A stretch of 64,000 nt of DNA from an uncultured Collinsella sp. (lineage in GTDB: Bacteria; Actinomycetota; Coriobacteriia; Coriobacteriales; Coriobacteriaceae): contig CAUACA010000006.1 in the NCBI GenBank assembly GCA_958427355.1, forward strand, positions 1 through 64,000. Direction: 5' to 3'. Positions 1 through 7,541 of this stretch are shown one piece after another. The position numbers were made by a program, and so were the translations under genes. The notes under the pieces were generated by a model, which saw only the letters and a program-made list of their open reading frames with translations, ran no database searches and was not told where the DNA came from. Within the stretch, counting starts at the first letter, position 1; each line of letters starts with the position of its first letter.

Positions 1-50
1 TTGAAGTTGAACGTCAGATTGTCCAAATGCGGCCCGCGCAGCGTCGAGCC

Positions 51-77
51 GTTACGCGGTTCGTAGAACCGCGTAAC
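51..77. repeat. Stop-abutting palindrome, family A, copy 1
   Basis: Perfect 11-bp inverted repeat (gttacgcggtt / aaccgcgtaac) with a 5-base loop. It lies 3 bases beyond the lysS stop codon in the direction of lysS transcription. A near-identical palindrome follows dtd at 4566-4592. No T-run follows on the minus strand, so it could be a weak terminator, a 3'-end stabiliser or a dispersed palindromic repeat. Confidence 0.75.
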
Positions 78-80
78 AAG

Positions 81-2045
81 TTAGTACATCTTTGCGCCGG
101 CGGGGATGGAGGCGTCGAGCTGGATCAGGTTGAGGCGCTCCTCGCCCTCCTCCTCGTGGACAGCGCTGATCAGCATGCCGCAGCTGGGAATACCCATCAT
201 CTTGCGCGGAGGCAGGTTGGTGATGGCGAGCAAGGTCTTGCCAACCAGGTCCTCGGGCTCGTAATAAGCGTGAATACCGGAGAGGATGGTGCGGTCGGTG
301 CCGGTGCCGTCGTCGAGCGTAAAGTTCAGCAGCTTCTTGGACTTCTTGACGGCCTCGCATGCCTTGACCTTCACAGCGCGGAAGTCGCTCTTGGAGAAGG
401 TATCAAAGTCGACGAACTCCTCAAACAGCGGCTCAACGGCGATCTTGGAGTAATCGAGCGTGGGCTTAAGCGACTTAACGAATGGGCTCGCGGCGTTGCC
501 GGCCTCGGCAGCCTTGGCGGCAGCGGCACCGGACTGGAAACCCTTCTCGGGCTTCATGTGCGGGAACAGCAGCACGTCGCGGATAGAAGCCTGGTTGGTA
601 AGCAGCATGACCACGCGGTCGATACCAATGCCAATACCGCCCGCGGGAGGCATACCGTACTCGAGGGCGCGCACGTAGTCCTCGTCATACTCCATGGCCT
701 CATCGTCGCCGCCGGCCTTCTCGGCCATCTGGGCGGCAAAGCGCTCGGCCTGGTCGACCGGGTCGTTGAGCTCGGAGAACGCGTTGGCGTACTCGTGTCC
801 GGCAATAACCAGCTCAAAGCGGTGCGTCAGGCGCGGGTCGTCCTCAAAACGCTTGGCAAGCGGGCTGACCTCGATGGGGTAATCGCACACGAAGGTCGGG
901 TTGACGATGGTGTCCTCGCCCAGCTCATCGTAGATCTCGGCGATAATCTTGCCGGCGGTCCACTCGGGCTTAATCTCCAGGCCCTTCTCGCGCGCGGCGG
1001 AAGCAAGCTCCTCGACCGGCGTGTCGATGGTGACCTGCTTGCCGAGCACATCGGAGACGATGTCGGTCATGGGACGGCTGGCCCACTCACCGGACAGGTC
1101 GATGGTCTGGCCCTGGTACTCAATAACCTCGGGGTTGCCGATAGCCTTGTTAGCGGCCTTAATGACACCCTGGGCGAGTGCCTTCATGCCCTCGAGGTCG
1201 GAGAAGGCGCGGTAGGCCTCCATCGTGGTGAACTCGGGATTGTGGGTAAGGTCCATGCCCTCGTTGCGGAAGATGCGACCGATTTCGAACACGCGCTCAA
1301 AGCCGCCGACGATGCAGCGCTTGAGGTGCAGCTCGGTGGCGATACGCAGGTAGCACTCCTGATCGAGCGCGTTGAAGTGCGTGATGAACGGCTTGGCAGT
1401 AGCTCCGCCCTGGATGGTCTGCAGGATGGGGGTCTCAACCTCCATGTAGCCATCGGACTCCATAAAGCGGCGGAACGTGGAGAGGATCTGCGAGCGCTTG
1501 CGGAAGGTCTCGCGAACGTCGTCGTTGGCGATCAGGTCGACATAGCGCTGACGATAGCGGGTCTCCTTGTCGGAGAGACCGTGGAACTTCTCGGGCAGCG
1601 GGCGAACGGCCTTGGACAGCAGCGTCGCGCTCTTGGGGGCAACGGAAAGCTGGCCACGCTTGGTGCGCACGACTACGCCGGCCACGCCCAGGATATCGCC
1701 CAGGTCGAGCGCCTTGAGCGTGTTCCAGGCGGCCTCGTCCATATCGTTGATACGGCAGAACAGCTGGATCTCGCCGGTCGCGTCGCGCACGACGATGAAC
1801 ATAATCTTGCCCTGACCGCGCTTGGCGACCACACGGCCGCCGATCTTCACGACGTCCTCGGTGTCCTCGCCATCGGCGAGCTCGGCATACTTAGCCTCGA
1901 TGTCGACGACGTAGTCCTCAATCTCGGAGTGCTCGGGATACGGGTTCTGGCCCGCCTCGAACAGGGAGGCACGCTTGGCCAGGCGGGTGGCGCGCTCGTC
2001 GTTGAGCGTCGATGCCTGATCGGCGGCGTTCTGGTTTTCTGCCAT
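81..2045 (-). CDS. lysS: Lysyl-tRNA synthetase (class II) with C-terminal tRNA-binding OB domain
   Basis: Charges tRNA-Lys with lysine in the cytosol. The 654-residue protein has an N-terminal OB-fold anticodon-binding domain (about 50-160) and a class II catalytic core with motif 2 (FRNEGMDLTHNPEF) and motif 3 (GGIGIGIDRVVML). Usual bacterial LysRS ends soon after motif 3, near 500 residues. This one continues with a linker and a domain of about 110 residues (DFRAVKVKACEAV ... GIPSCGMLISA) that matches the Trbp111/MetRS C-terminal tRNA-binding fold. The start at 2045 is chosen because MAENQNA begins the family-like sequence and a GAGGAG site precedes it; the frame stays open upstream without family similarity. 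It lies downstream of greA, across a terminator. Confidence 0.95.
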   Translation of the reverse strand: MAENQNAADQASTLNDERATRLAKRASLFEAGQNPYPEHSEIEDYVVDIEAKYAELADGEDTEDVVKIGGRVVAKRGQGKIMFIVVRDATGEIQLFCRINDMDEAAWNTLKALDLGDILGVAGVVVRTKRGQLSVAPKSATLLSKAVRPLPEKFHGLSDKETRYRQRYVDLIANDDVRETFRKRSQILSTFRRFMESDGYMEVETPILQTIQGGATAKPFITHFNALDQECYLRIATELHLKRCIVGGFERVFEIGRIFRNEGMDLTHNPEFTTMEAYRAFSDLEGMKALAQGVIKAANKAIGNPEVIEYQGQTIDLSGEWASRPMTDIVSDVLGKQVTIDTPVEELASAAREKGLEIKPEWTAGKIIAEIYDELGEDTIVNPTFVCDYPIEVSPLAKRFEDDPRLTHRFELVIAGHEYANAFSELNDPVDQAERFAAQMAEKAGGDDEAMEYDEDYVRALEYGMPPAGGIGIGIDRVVMLLTNQASIRDVLLFPHMKPEKGFQSGAAAAKAAEAGNAASPFVKSLKPTLDYSKIAVEPLFEEFVDFDTFSKSDFRAVKVKACEAVKKSKKLLNFTLDDGTGTDRTILSGIHAYYEPEDLVGKTLLAITNLPPRKMMGIPSCGMLISAVHEEEGEERLNLIQLDASIPAGAKMY

Positions 2046-2059
2046 AAGATAGCTCCTCA

Positions 2060-2096
2060 AACTAAAACGCTCCCCAGGATTCGGTCCCAGGGAGCG
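2060..2096 (-). terminator. Terminator-like hairpin after greA
   Basis: On the minus strand a CGCTCCC / GGGAGCG stem is followed by TTTTAGTTT. It sits between the greA stop and the lysS start, so lysS either has its own promoter or is expressed by read-through. Confidence 0.65.
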
Positions 2097-2124
2097 AAAA
2101 CATACCTTTACGCGGGACCGTGGT

Positions 2125-2595
2125 CTAGCGTGCGATCTTGGCGATGGTGTAGACGCGAGTCTTGCCGGAAGGCGTAACGACCTCGACGGAGTCGCCCTCG
2201 CCATGACCGATGATGGCGTGGCCGACCGGAGACTCGTTGGAAATCTTGTGCTCGAGCGAGTTGGTCTCGGTGGTACCGACGAGCGTGACCTCCATGACCT
2301 CGCCGTTGGGATCAATCAGCGAAACGGTGGAACCGATGGAAACGGTCAGATCGCCCGTGGTGGCAGCAACCTGAGCGTTGGCAAGAATGGCCTGGATCTC
2401 GGCGATACGAGCAGCATTCTGGGCCTGCTTGTCCTTGGCGGCATCGTACTCGGAGTTCTCCGAAAGGTCGCCGAACGCGCGGGCTTCCTTGATGTCCTCG
2501 ACGATCTCCTTGGCGTAATCGCCCTCACGCCAGGCGAGCTCCTCGACGAGCTTCTGGCGGCCCTCAGCGGTCAGTACGATCTGGCTTGCGTCCAT
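2125..2595 (-). CDS. greA: Transcription elongation factor GreA
   Basis: Binds the RNA polymerase secondary channel and stimulates cleavage of backtracked transcripts. The 156 residues match the usual GreA length: an N-terminal coiled coil (LTAEGRQKLVEEL to about residue 75, including SENSEYDAAKDKQ, the tip region with acidic residues) and a C-terminal FKBP-like domain (ISNESPVGHAIIGHGEGD). The start at 2595 is preceded by GGGGAGAT at suitable spacing and gives the family N-terminus; a longer open frame upstream has no matching sequence. A terminator-like hairpin lies just downstream. Confidence 0.95.
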   Translation of the reverse strand: MDASQIVLTAEGRQKLVEELAWREGDYAKEIVEDIKEARAFGDLSENSEYDAAKDKQAQNAARIAEIQAILANAQVAATTGDLTVSIGSTVSLIDPNGEVMEVTLVGTTETNSLEHKISNESPVGHAIIGHGEGDSVEVVTPSGKTRVYTIAKIAR

Positions 2596-2642
2596 ACGGA
2601 TATCTCCCCAACTCTGATCAACAATCAACTGTCAACAAAACG

Positions 2643-2676
2643 AAAAAGACCGGCTAGCCTGCGGGCAAGCCGGTCA
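2643..2676 (-). terminator. Intrinsic terminator of tatA
   Basis: The minus strand reads GACCGGCTTGCC...AGCCGGTC followed by TTTTT, about 25 bases beyond the tatA stop. This is a textbook hairpin plus T-run. Confidence 0.85.
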
Positions 2677-2700
2677 GGTGCTCACCCCAAAGGGATGGGA

Positions 2701-2976
2701 CTACTCTGCGTCCGCGTCGCTGTCCTCTGCCTGCTTCTTCTTGGCAGCAGCGAGCTTGGCCTCGAGCTCAGCGATCTCCTTGTCCTCCTCGGACTGCTCG
2801 ACCACGACCTCCTCGGCCTGCTTGGTCTCGGCCTTATCGTCGCCCTCCATACCCTCGCGGATATTCTTGACGGTAGAGCCGAGGGACTTGCCGAGCTTCG
2901 GCAGGTTCTTGGGCCCGAAGATAATCAGGACAACGACGAGAATAATGATGAGCTCAGGAGCCCTCAGTCCAAACAT
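2701..2976 (-). CDS. tatA: Sec-independent protein translocase TatA/TatE family
   Basis: Forms the pore-like oligomer of the twin-arginine export system. The 91 residues have a short N-terminus, one membrane helix (APELIIILVVVLIIF), the hallmark FGPKNLPKLGKSLGS hinge and amphipathic helix, then a charged acidic/lysine tail typical of TatA. The start gives MFGLRAPEL, the usual TatA N-terminus; a longer open frame upstream overlaps the tRNA-Pro gene and is not coding. No tatC lies in the window. The lipoprotein at 63.2 kb carries a twin-arginine-like signal and is a possible Tat substrate. Confidence 0.92.
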   Translation of the reverse strand: MFGLRAPELIIILVVVLIIFGPKNLPKLGKSLGSTVKNIREGMEGDDKAETKQAEEVVVEQSEEDKEIAELEAKLAAAKKKQAEDSDADAE

Positions 2977-3049
2977 GTAGACCTCCACAATACAGCGAGA
3001 CAAGCTCGAATGAGTATACCGCGGGTATCGCGGTATCACAACAATAGCT

Positions 3050-3077
3050 AAAAAAAGGGACCGCAAGAAGCGGTCCC
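3050..3077 (-). terminator. Terminator of tRNA-Pro
   Basis: The minus strand reads GGGACCGC-TTCTT-GCGGTCCC followed by seven T, 11 bases after the tRNA CCA end. Confidence 0.88.
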
Positions 3078-3088
3078 TCCTCATGCTC

Positions 3089-3165
3089 TGGTCGGGTTGA
3101 CTGGATTTGAACCAGCGACCCCTGCGTCCCGAACACAGTGCTCTACCAAACTGAGCCACAACCCG
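3089..3165 (-). tRNA. tRNA-Pro (anticodon CGG)
   Basis: The minus strand folds as a complete cloverleaf: acceptor stem CGGGTTG/CAACCCG, D arm GCTCAGTTTGGTAGAGC, anticodon stem CTGTG/CGCAG with loop TTCGGGA (anticodon CGG, reads CCG), T loop TTCAAAT, and an encoded CCA. It is 77 nt and followed by its own terminator. Confidence 0.96.
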
Positions 3166-3214
3166 TTAGCTCGACTATAGTAACAAAGATTTCCGTCGTG
3201 TGCTAGAGAAATTT

Positions 3215-4111
3215 TTACTTCTTTGGCACTTCGACGCGAACCGTGTTGGGAATGAGCTCCGTCGCGCAGGCCCACCAGTCATTTTGCTGGGCAGCGTCAG
3301 CAAGCCTTTCGGCCGTGACGGCGGTGTCGCAAATGGCAAACGAACAGGCGCCCGATCCGCACACATCTACAGCAATGGTGCCGTCCTGTTTACGCAGCCA
3401 ATCGAGGACCGTTTGAATCTGCGGCTCCATCTGTGCGGAAATGACACCCAGGTTGTTATGGATGAGTGCATATGCCGTCTCGGCATCACCAGCACGCAAG
3501 GCAGAAGCTATCGCGCCGGGCTTGTCCGCAGGCACCGGGGCCTCGTCAAAACGTCGATAGGCTTCAATTGTCGAAACGCTTGCCTTGCGCGGCTTGACCA
3601 GCACGACGGGCGTCGCGGGCAGCGCGGGGTACTCAGTTGCCAGCACGTCTCCCCCACCTACGTAGAACGCAGGACTCGCGTGCAAAAAGAACGGGACGTC
3701 GGCACCAATGCCCCGCGCAATATCGTCGAGCGCTGGGTCGGTGCGATCAATGCCCCAGAGCTCCGCCAAGGCGACAATGACCGCGGCCGCATCCGTCGAG
3801 GGGCCGCCCAAGCCGGCGCACAATGGAATGCGCTTCTCAATCGTCACGCAGATGTTTGCCTCGCGACCATAATGCTCGGCCATAGCAACCGCCGCCCGAT
3901 ACGCCGTATTCTTTTGCATGGGAAAATCTGATGCCGGAACCGTCTGGACGGTCAGCGCCTGCGCCGGCGTGACCGTCACGGTATCGGAAAGACCGACGGC
4001 CGCCATCAGGGAATCGACCCTGTGGTAGCCGCGGTCATCGCGCTCGGTATGAACCCCCAGGTAGAGGTTAATCTTTGCCGGCGCGGAAAGAGTCAGGGAC
4101 CGATCGGTCAC
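3215..4111 (-). CDS. ispE: 4-diphosphocytidyl-2-C-methyl-D-erythritol kinase
   Basis: GHMP-family kinase that phosphorylates CDP-methylerythritol, the fourth step of the MEP isoprenoid pathway. The 298 residues open with the conserved SAPAKINLYLGV substrate-binding motif. The ATP-binding glycine-rich loop is PLCAGLGGPSTDAAA (usually GAGLGGGSSDAA), and the third GHMP motif is near the C-terminus (DVCGSGACSFAI). Translation starts at GTG (4111), two bases after the veg stop, with GAGGAG upstream, so ispE is very likely translated from the veg mRNA. The veg-ispE pairing is also known from Bacillus. A DXS-like protein for the first MEP step is encoded at 59.6 kb. Confidence 0.95.
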   Translation of the reverse strand: MTDRSLTLSAPAKINLYLGVHTERDDRGYHRVDSLMAAVGLSDTVTVTPAQALTVQTVPASDFPMQKNTAYRAAVAMAEHYGREANICVTIEKRIPLCAGLGGPSTDAAAVIVALAELWGIDRTDPALDDIARGIGADVPFFLHASPAFYVGGGDVLATEYPALPATPVVLVKPRKASVSTIEAYRRFDEAPVPADKPGAIASALRAGDAETAYALIHNNLGVISAQMEPQIQTVLDWLRKQDGTIAVDVCGSGACSFAICDTAVTAERLADAAQQNDWWACATELIPNTVRVEVPKK

Positions 4112-4113
4112 CG

Positions 4114-4410
4114 TTAATGCTCCTCGAGCTGATTGCCGAGCGGGGTAAAGATGTGCTCGCCGCTCTCGGGGTCGAACAGCTCGACCTGACCGGTGAGCAC
4201 ATCGATATACTGGTAGGACTGACGCGACTTGCGGCCGCGACGCTCGTCAACCTCGACAATGAAGACGGCCGGGTGGACGCTCTTGATGGTGCCCATGCGC
4301 TCGACGACGCGGGTACGGCCCATATTGGCCTTAACCTTGACGCGATCGCCCACCATATCGGTCAGCTTCTCGTGGATGTCGTCGACGTGATTGACTTCCA
4401 TCTCTTCCAT
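4114..4410 (-). CDS. veg: Veg family protein
   Basis: Small protein of the Veg family (98 residues). In Bacillus subtilis Veg stimulates biofilm formation; its molecular role is not settled. Visible family features are a central VGDRVKVKANMGRTR and a basic patch ERRGRKSRQSYQYIDVLTGQ, here followed by a short acidic tail. The start at 4410 (MEEMEVN) is supported by GGAGG 8 bases upstream; an in-frame ATG 24 bases further up lacks that spacing. It is the first gene of a veg-ispE operon. Confidence 0.85.
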   Translation of the reverse strand: MEEMEVNHVDDIHEKLTDMVGDRVKVKANMGRTRVVERMGTIKSVHPAVFIVEVDERRGRKSRQSYQYIDVLTGQVELFDPESGEHIFTPLGNQLEEH

Positions 4411-4477
4411 GAACAGGGCCTCCAGAAGGTGCAATTCAAAAAGGGGATAATACCCCTAAGATAGACAAAACTCTAAT

Positions 4478-4507
4478 ACTATAGCACCCTGTTGTGGCCA
4501 TACGCAA
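4478..4507 (-). promoter_or_regulatory. Candidate sigma-70 promoter of veg-ispE
   Basis: On the minus strand TTGCGT, an 18-base spacer and TATAGT lie about 70 bases upstream of the veg start. It is the best -35/-10 pair in this gap. Confidence 0.5.
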
Positions 4508-4565
4508 GTAGCTAAATAATCCCCGTCCCAAATACGTACCAGACGACAATCTCGCATGACCAGTT

Positions 4566-4592
4566 GTTACGCGGTTTGGTAAACCGCGTAAC
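4566..4592. repeat. Stop-abutting palindrome, family A, copy 2
   Basis: Perfect 12-bp inverted repeat (gttacgcggttt / aaaccgcgtaac, loop ggt) that begins immediately after the dtd stop codon. It shares the arm sequence with the palindrome after lysS at 51-77. Confidence 0.8.
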
Positions 4593-5039
4593 CTAAAGGT
4601 TGTCGGTGTCCAAGACGATGGTGAACGGACCGTCGTTGACAAGATCGACTTTCATATCGGCGCCAAAAATGCCGTGCGCCACGTGTTCGACATCTTGACG
4701 AACGAGCGTCAGGAAGTACTCGTAGAGCTCGTTGGCGACATCGGGGGCGCCGGCATCCGTAAACGATGGGCGGCGACCGTGGCGGCAGTCGGCGAACAGC
4801 GTGAACTGCGACACCACGAGCACCTCGCCGTCGACATCGGCAAGCGCCAAGTTGGTCTTGCCGTTCTCGTCCTCGTTGATACGCAGCCCGCGGAGCTTGC
4901 CCCACAGCTTGTCGGCCTCGGCACGCGTATCGCCATGGCCCACACCCAGCAGCACCAGGTAGCCGCGTCCAATGCGGCCCACGCACTCGCCGTCGACCGT
5001 CACGCCGGCGTTGAGCACGCGCTGCACCACCGCACGCAC
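4593..5039 (-). CDS. dtd: D-aminoacyl-tRNA deacylase
   Basis: Hydrolyses D-amino acids (and mischarged glycine) from tRNA, a proofreading step in the cytosol. The 148 residues match the family length. MRAVVQRV opens the protein, the catalytic motif is SQFTLFADCRHGRRPSF, and the second conserved motif is NDGPFTIVLD (the GP dipeptide that enforces chirality). The stop is followed at once by a 27-bp palindrome. The gene starts 3 bases after the rdgB stop, so the two are probably co-transcribed. Confidence 0.95.
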   Translation of the reverse strand: MRAVVQRVLNAGVTVDGECVGRIGRGYLVLLGVGHGDTRAEADKLWGKLRGLRINEDENGKTNLALADVDGEVLVVSQFTLFADCRHGRRPSFTDAGAPDVANELYEYFLTLVRQDVEHVAHGIFGADMKVDLVNDGPFTIVLDTDNL

Positions 5040-5042
5040 GGT

Positions 5043-5684
5043 CTACTCCTCGCCCGTCAGCTTGGCGGACAGATGCTCGAGCGCGTGGAAACGATGGCTG
5101 ATGGCGTTCTTCTCGTCAGCCGTCAGCTCGGCCATGGTCTTGCCCGGCGTGTCGACCGGCAGGAACAGCGGGTCGTAGCCAAAGCCGTGATCGCCGCGGC
5201 CCTCGTGCGCGATAACGCCCTCGCAGGCACCCTCGCCATAGGTGACCAAACCGTCCGTGTCGATGAGCGCGACGACGCTCATAAAGCGCGCAGTGCGGTC
5301 CTCGTCGGCCACGCCCTCCAGATTCACGAGAAGCTTGGCGTTGTTGGCGGCATCGTCGCCGTGCACGCCCGCATAGCGCGCGCTATACACACCGGGCTCA
5401 CCGTCCAGCGCGTCGACGACCAAGCCCGAATCGTCGGCAATGGCCATAAGGCCCGTCTCCTCAACCGCGGCTTGGGCCTTGATGATGGCGTTCTCCAAAA
5501 ACGTCGTGCCGTTTTCCTCGGGATCCTCAAAATCACCCAGCTGGCCGAGCGCCACAAAGCGCACCTCGGGCATGACCTTGCCCAAAATGGCCTCGATCTC
5601 GGTGAGCTTATGGGCGTTGCCCGTTGCCACGACGATGGTCGCCGCCGGGTCGAGGGTGTCGATGTCAATCTTCTCAAGTGCCAT
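5043..5684 (-). CDS. rdgB: XTP/dITP diphosphatase (RdgB/HAM1 family)
   Basis: Removes non-canonical purine nucleotides (dITP, XTP) from the nucleotide pool. The 213 residues contain the family motifs VVATGNAHKLTEIEAIL near the N-terminus, a central ADDSGLVVDALDGEPGVYSARYAG, and GFGYDPLFLP followed by AELTADEKNAISHR. The start at 5684 has an AAGGAGG site. It forms a tight pair with dtd (3-base gap). The upstream gap to rph is about 140 bases and holds a family B hairpin. Confidence 0.95.
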   Translation of the reverse strand: MALEKIDIDTLDPAATIVVATGNAHKLTEIEAILGKVMPEVRFVALGQLGDFEDPEENGTTFLENAIIKAQAAVEETGLMAIADDSGLVVDALDGEPGVYSARYAGVHGDDAANNAKLLVNLEGVADEDRTARFMSVVALIDTDGLVTYGEGACEGVIAHEGRGDHGFGYDPLFLPVDTPGKTMAELTADEKNAISHRFHALEHLSAKLTGEE

Positions 5685-5783
5685 GACTGGCCTCCTTGTC
5701 TCTATAGCAAGCCGCGTGAGGGGCGTTTGGGCACTTGACCCCTCCCCTCTCAGGCGATCGGACCTTTCAACGCAGCATTTCAG

Positions 5784-5828
5784 CAGATAAAACCTACCAA
5801 AATAAACCTGTCCCTTTTTGGCAGGTTA
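5784..5828 (-). repeat. Stop-abutting hairpin, family B (rph copy)
   Basis: On the minus strand the rph stop TAA runs straight into CCTGCCAAAA, a loop with AGGGACAGG, then TTTTGGTAGG and TTTTAT. It looks like an intrinsic terminator and is nearly identical to copies at 34782-34826 and 63025-63067, so it is also a dispersed repeat. Confidence 0.85.
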
Positions 5829-6551
5829 GGCGATGGCTTGGCGCTGAAGCTCGATGAGCTCGGCGACACCCTTGTCGCCCAGGTCAAGCAGGGCGTTGAG
5901 GCGTTTGCGATCGAAGGGCGCCTGCTCGCCGGTGCCCTGGAGCTCGATCATCTCACCGGTATCGGTGGCGACGAGGTTCATGTCGACCTCGGCATGACTG
6001 TCCTCGGAATAATCGAGGTCAAGCAGCGTATTGCCGTCGACAACGCCCATAGAGATGGCAGCCACCTGGCCGGTAAGCGGGATGCGCTCGATCTTGCCCG
6101 CCTCGACCCACATGGCGAGGGCGTCGTGCAGCGCCACCCAGGCGCCGGTGATGCTCGCTGTACGCGTGCCGCCATCGGCCTGAATCACATCGCAGTCGAC
6201 GGTGACGGTGTACTCGCCGAGCGCCTTCATGTTGACGACGGTACGCAGGCTGCGGCCAATGAGGCGCTCGATCTCCATGGAGCGACCCTTGCGGTTGGCG
6301 TGCTCACGCTTGCAGCGCTTGCCGGTCGACGCCGGCAGCATGGCGTATTCCGCGGTCACCCAGCCGGCCTTAGCTCCCTTTCGCCAGCCCGGCACGCCCT
6401 CCTCGATAGTAGCGGCGCACAGCACGCGCGTGTCACCGAACTCGGCCAAACACGAGCCGTGGGCGTGCTTCATGACGCCACGGGTGAGCTTAACGGGGCG
6501 CAACTCGTTGGCGGCGCGGCCGTTGGCACGGTTGACCTGCATGTACTCCAT
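5826..6551 (-). CDS. rph: Ribonuclease PH
   Basis: Phosphorolytic 3'-to-5' exoribonuclease that trims tRNA precursors. The 241 residues match the family. Visible motifs are LRPVKLTRG near the N-terminus, EFGDTRVLCAATIEEGVP, the conserved stretch with ANRKGRSMEIERLIGRSLR, the DCDVIQADGGTRTASITGA signature, and DLDYSEDSHAEVDMN with its metal-binding acidic residues. It sits between murI and rdgB on the same strand. Its stop codon is part of a family B hairpin that probably ends the transcript. Confidence 0.96.
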   Translation of the reverse strand: MEYMQVNRANGRAANELRPVKLTRGVMKHAHGSCLAEFGDTRVLCAATIEEGVPGWRKGAKAGWVTAEYAMLPASTGKRCKREHANRKGRSMEIERLIGRSLRTVVNMKALGEYTVTVDCDVIQADGGTRTASITGAWVALHDALAMWVEAGKIERIPLTGQVAAISMGVVDGNTLLDLDYSEDSHAEVDMNLVATDTGEMIELQGTGEQAPFDRKRLNALLDLGDKGVAELIELQRQAIA

Positions 6552-6605
6552 AGAAATATCCTTTCGGCAAAAGATGTGGCGAAGGCTTTGGCGGCTGCCT
6601 TACAT

Positions 6606-7490
6606 CTATTTCAGCTCATCGATATCGATATGTTCGATGCTCTTGAGCGGCTGACCAAAGATAAAGCTGCCCGCCACCGCAAACTCGGCAATGTTATCGG
6701 CCGTCGTGGCAAAACGATGCTGCGGCTCGGCGGCGTCGCCCGCCAGCTGCTCGCGGCGCGTGAGAATATCGGTCAGCTCGCGCGTGGTCTCCTCGGCGGA
6801 ACTCACGACGCGCACCCCAGGCCCCAGCGCATGCCGGATAGGTCCCACCAACAGCGGAAAATGCGTACAGCCGAGTACCACGGTATCGATACCGTGGTCG
6901 CGCAGCGGCTCAACCGTGGCACCCACCAGCGCACGCACGGCAGGCGTATCGAAGATGTCCTCGTTCTCAAGCCACTGTTCCTGCAGATGTGCACCCGAGG
7001 CGAGCTCGTGTTCGACAACCTCGACAAAGCTCGAGGCAGGACAGCCGTATACATCGACGCCGGCATCCAGGTCCTGAATGGCGCGCGTGTAGGCGCCCGA
7101 GCGAATGGTGAGGTTGGTAGCGAGCACGCCCACGCGACGCGTACGCGTGCTGTTGATTGCCGCACGGGCACCCGGCGCGATCACGCCGATCACGGGAACG
7201 TCGAGCACCTGCTGGGCCAAACGCAAGGCCGCAGCGGTCGCCGTGTTGCAGGCGATGACCATAATCTTGACGTCGTGCTTCGAAAGCCAACGACCCGCCT
7301 GCAACGCAAACGAGCGCACTTCATCCTCGGTGCGGGTGCCGTAGGGGCAGCGCTTGGTGTCGCCAAAGTAGTAGACGGACTCGTGCGGCAGCGCCGTCGC
7401 AATCGCGCGCGCAACCGTCAGACCGCCCAAACCAGAATCGAACACGCCAATCGGGCGCGTGTCGCCTGCCGGATTCTCGATATCGGACAT
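6606..7490 (-). CDS. murI: Glutamate racemase
   Basis: Makes D-glutamate for peptidoglycan. The 294 residues have the family opening GVFDSGLGGLTVARAI, the motif YFGDTKRCPYG, and both catalytic cysteines in their usual settings (VIACNTATAAAL and VVLGCTHFPLL). The C-terminal 30 residues beyond the usual end are not conserved. It lies in a minus-strand run with the HAD phosphatase and murE, which fits a cell-wall precursor cluster. Confidence 0.95.
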   Translation of the reverse strand: MSDIENPAGDTRPIGVFDSGLGGLTVARAIATALPHESVYYFGDTKRCPYGTRTEDEVRSFALQAGRWLSKHDVKIMVIACNTATAAALRLAQQVLDVPVIGVIAPGARAAINSTRTRRVGVLATNLTIRSGAYTRAIQDLDAGVDVYGCPASSFVEVVEHELASGAHLQEQWLENEDIFDTPAVRALVGATVEPLRDHGIDTVVLGCTHFPLLVGPIRHALGPGVRVVSSAEETTRELTDILTRREQLAGDAAEPQHRFATTADNIAEFAVAGSFIFGQPLKSIEHIDIDELK

Positions 7491-7541
7491 TACCTCACCA
7501 GTCTCTCTCGAAAAGACATGTCCAAGTGCGGCGGCGCCGCG

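Noticed and set aside
2046..2124. T-box riboswitch ahead of lysS
   Set aside because: The gap is under 80 bases with only a simple terminator hairpin; no T-box consensus is present.
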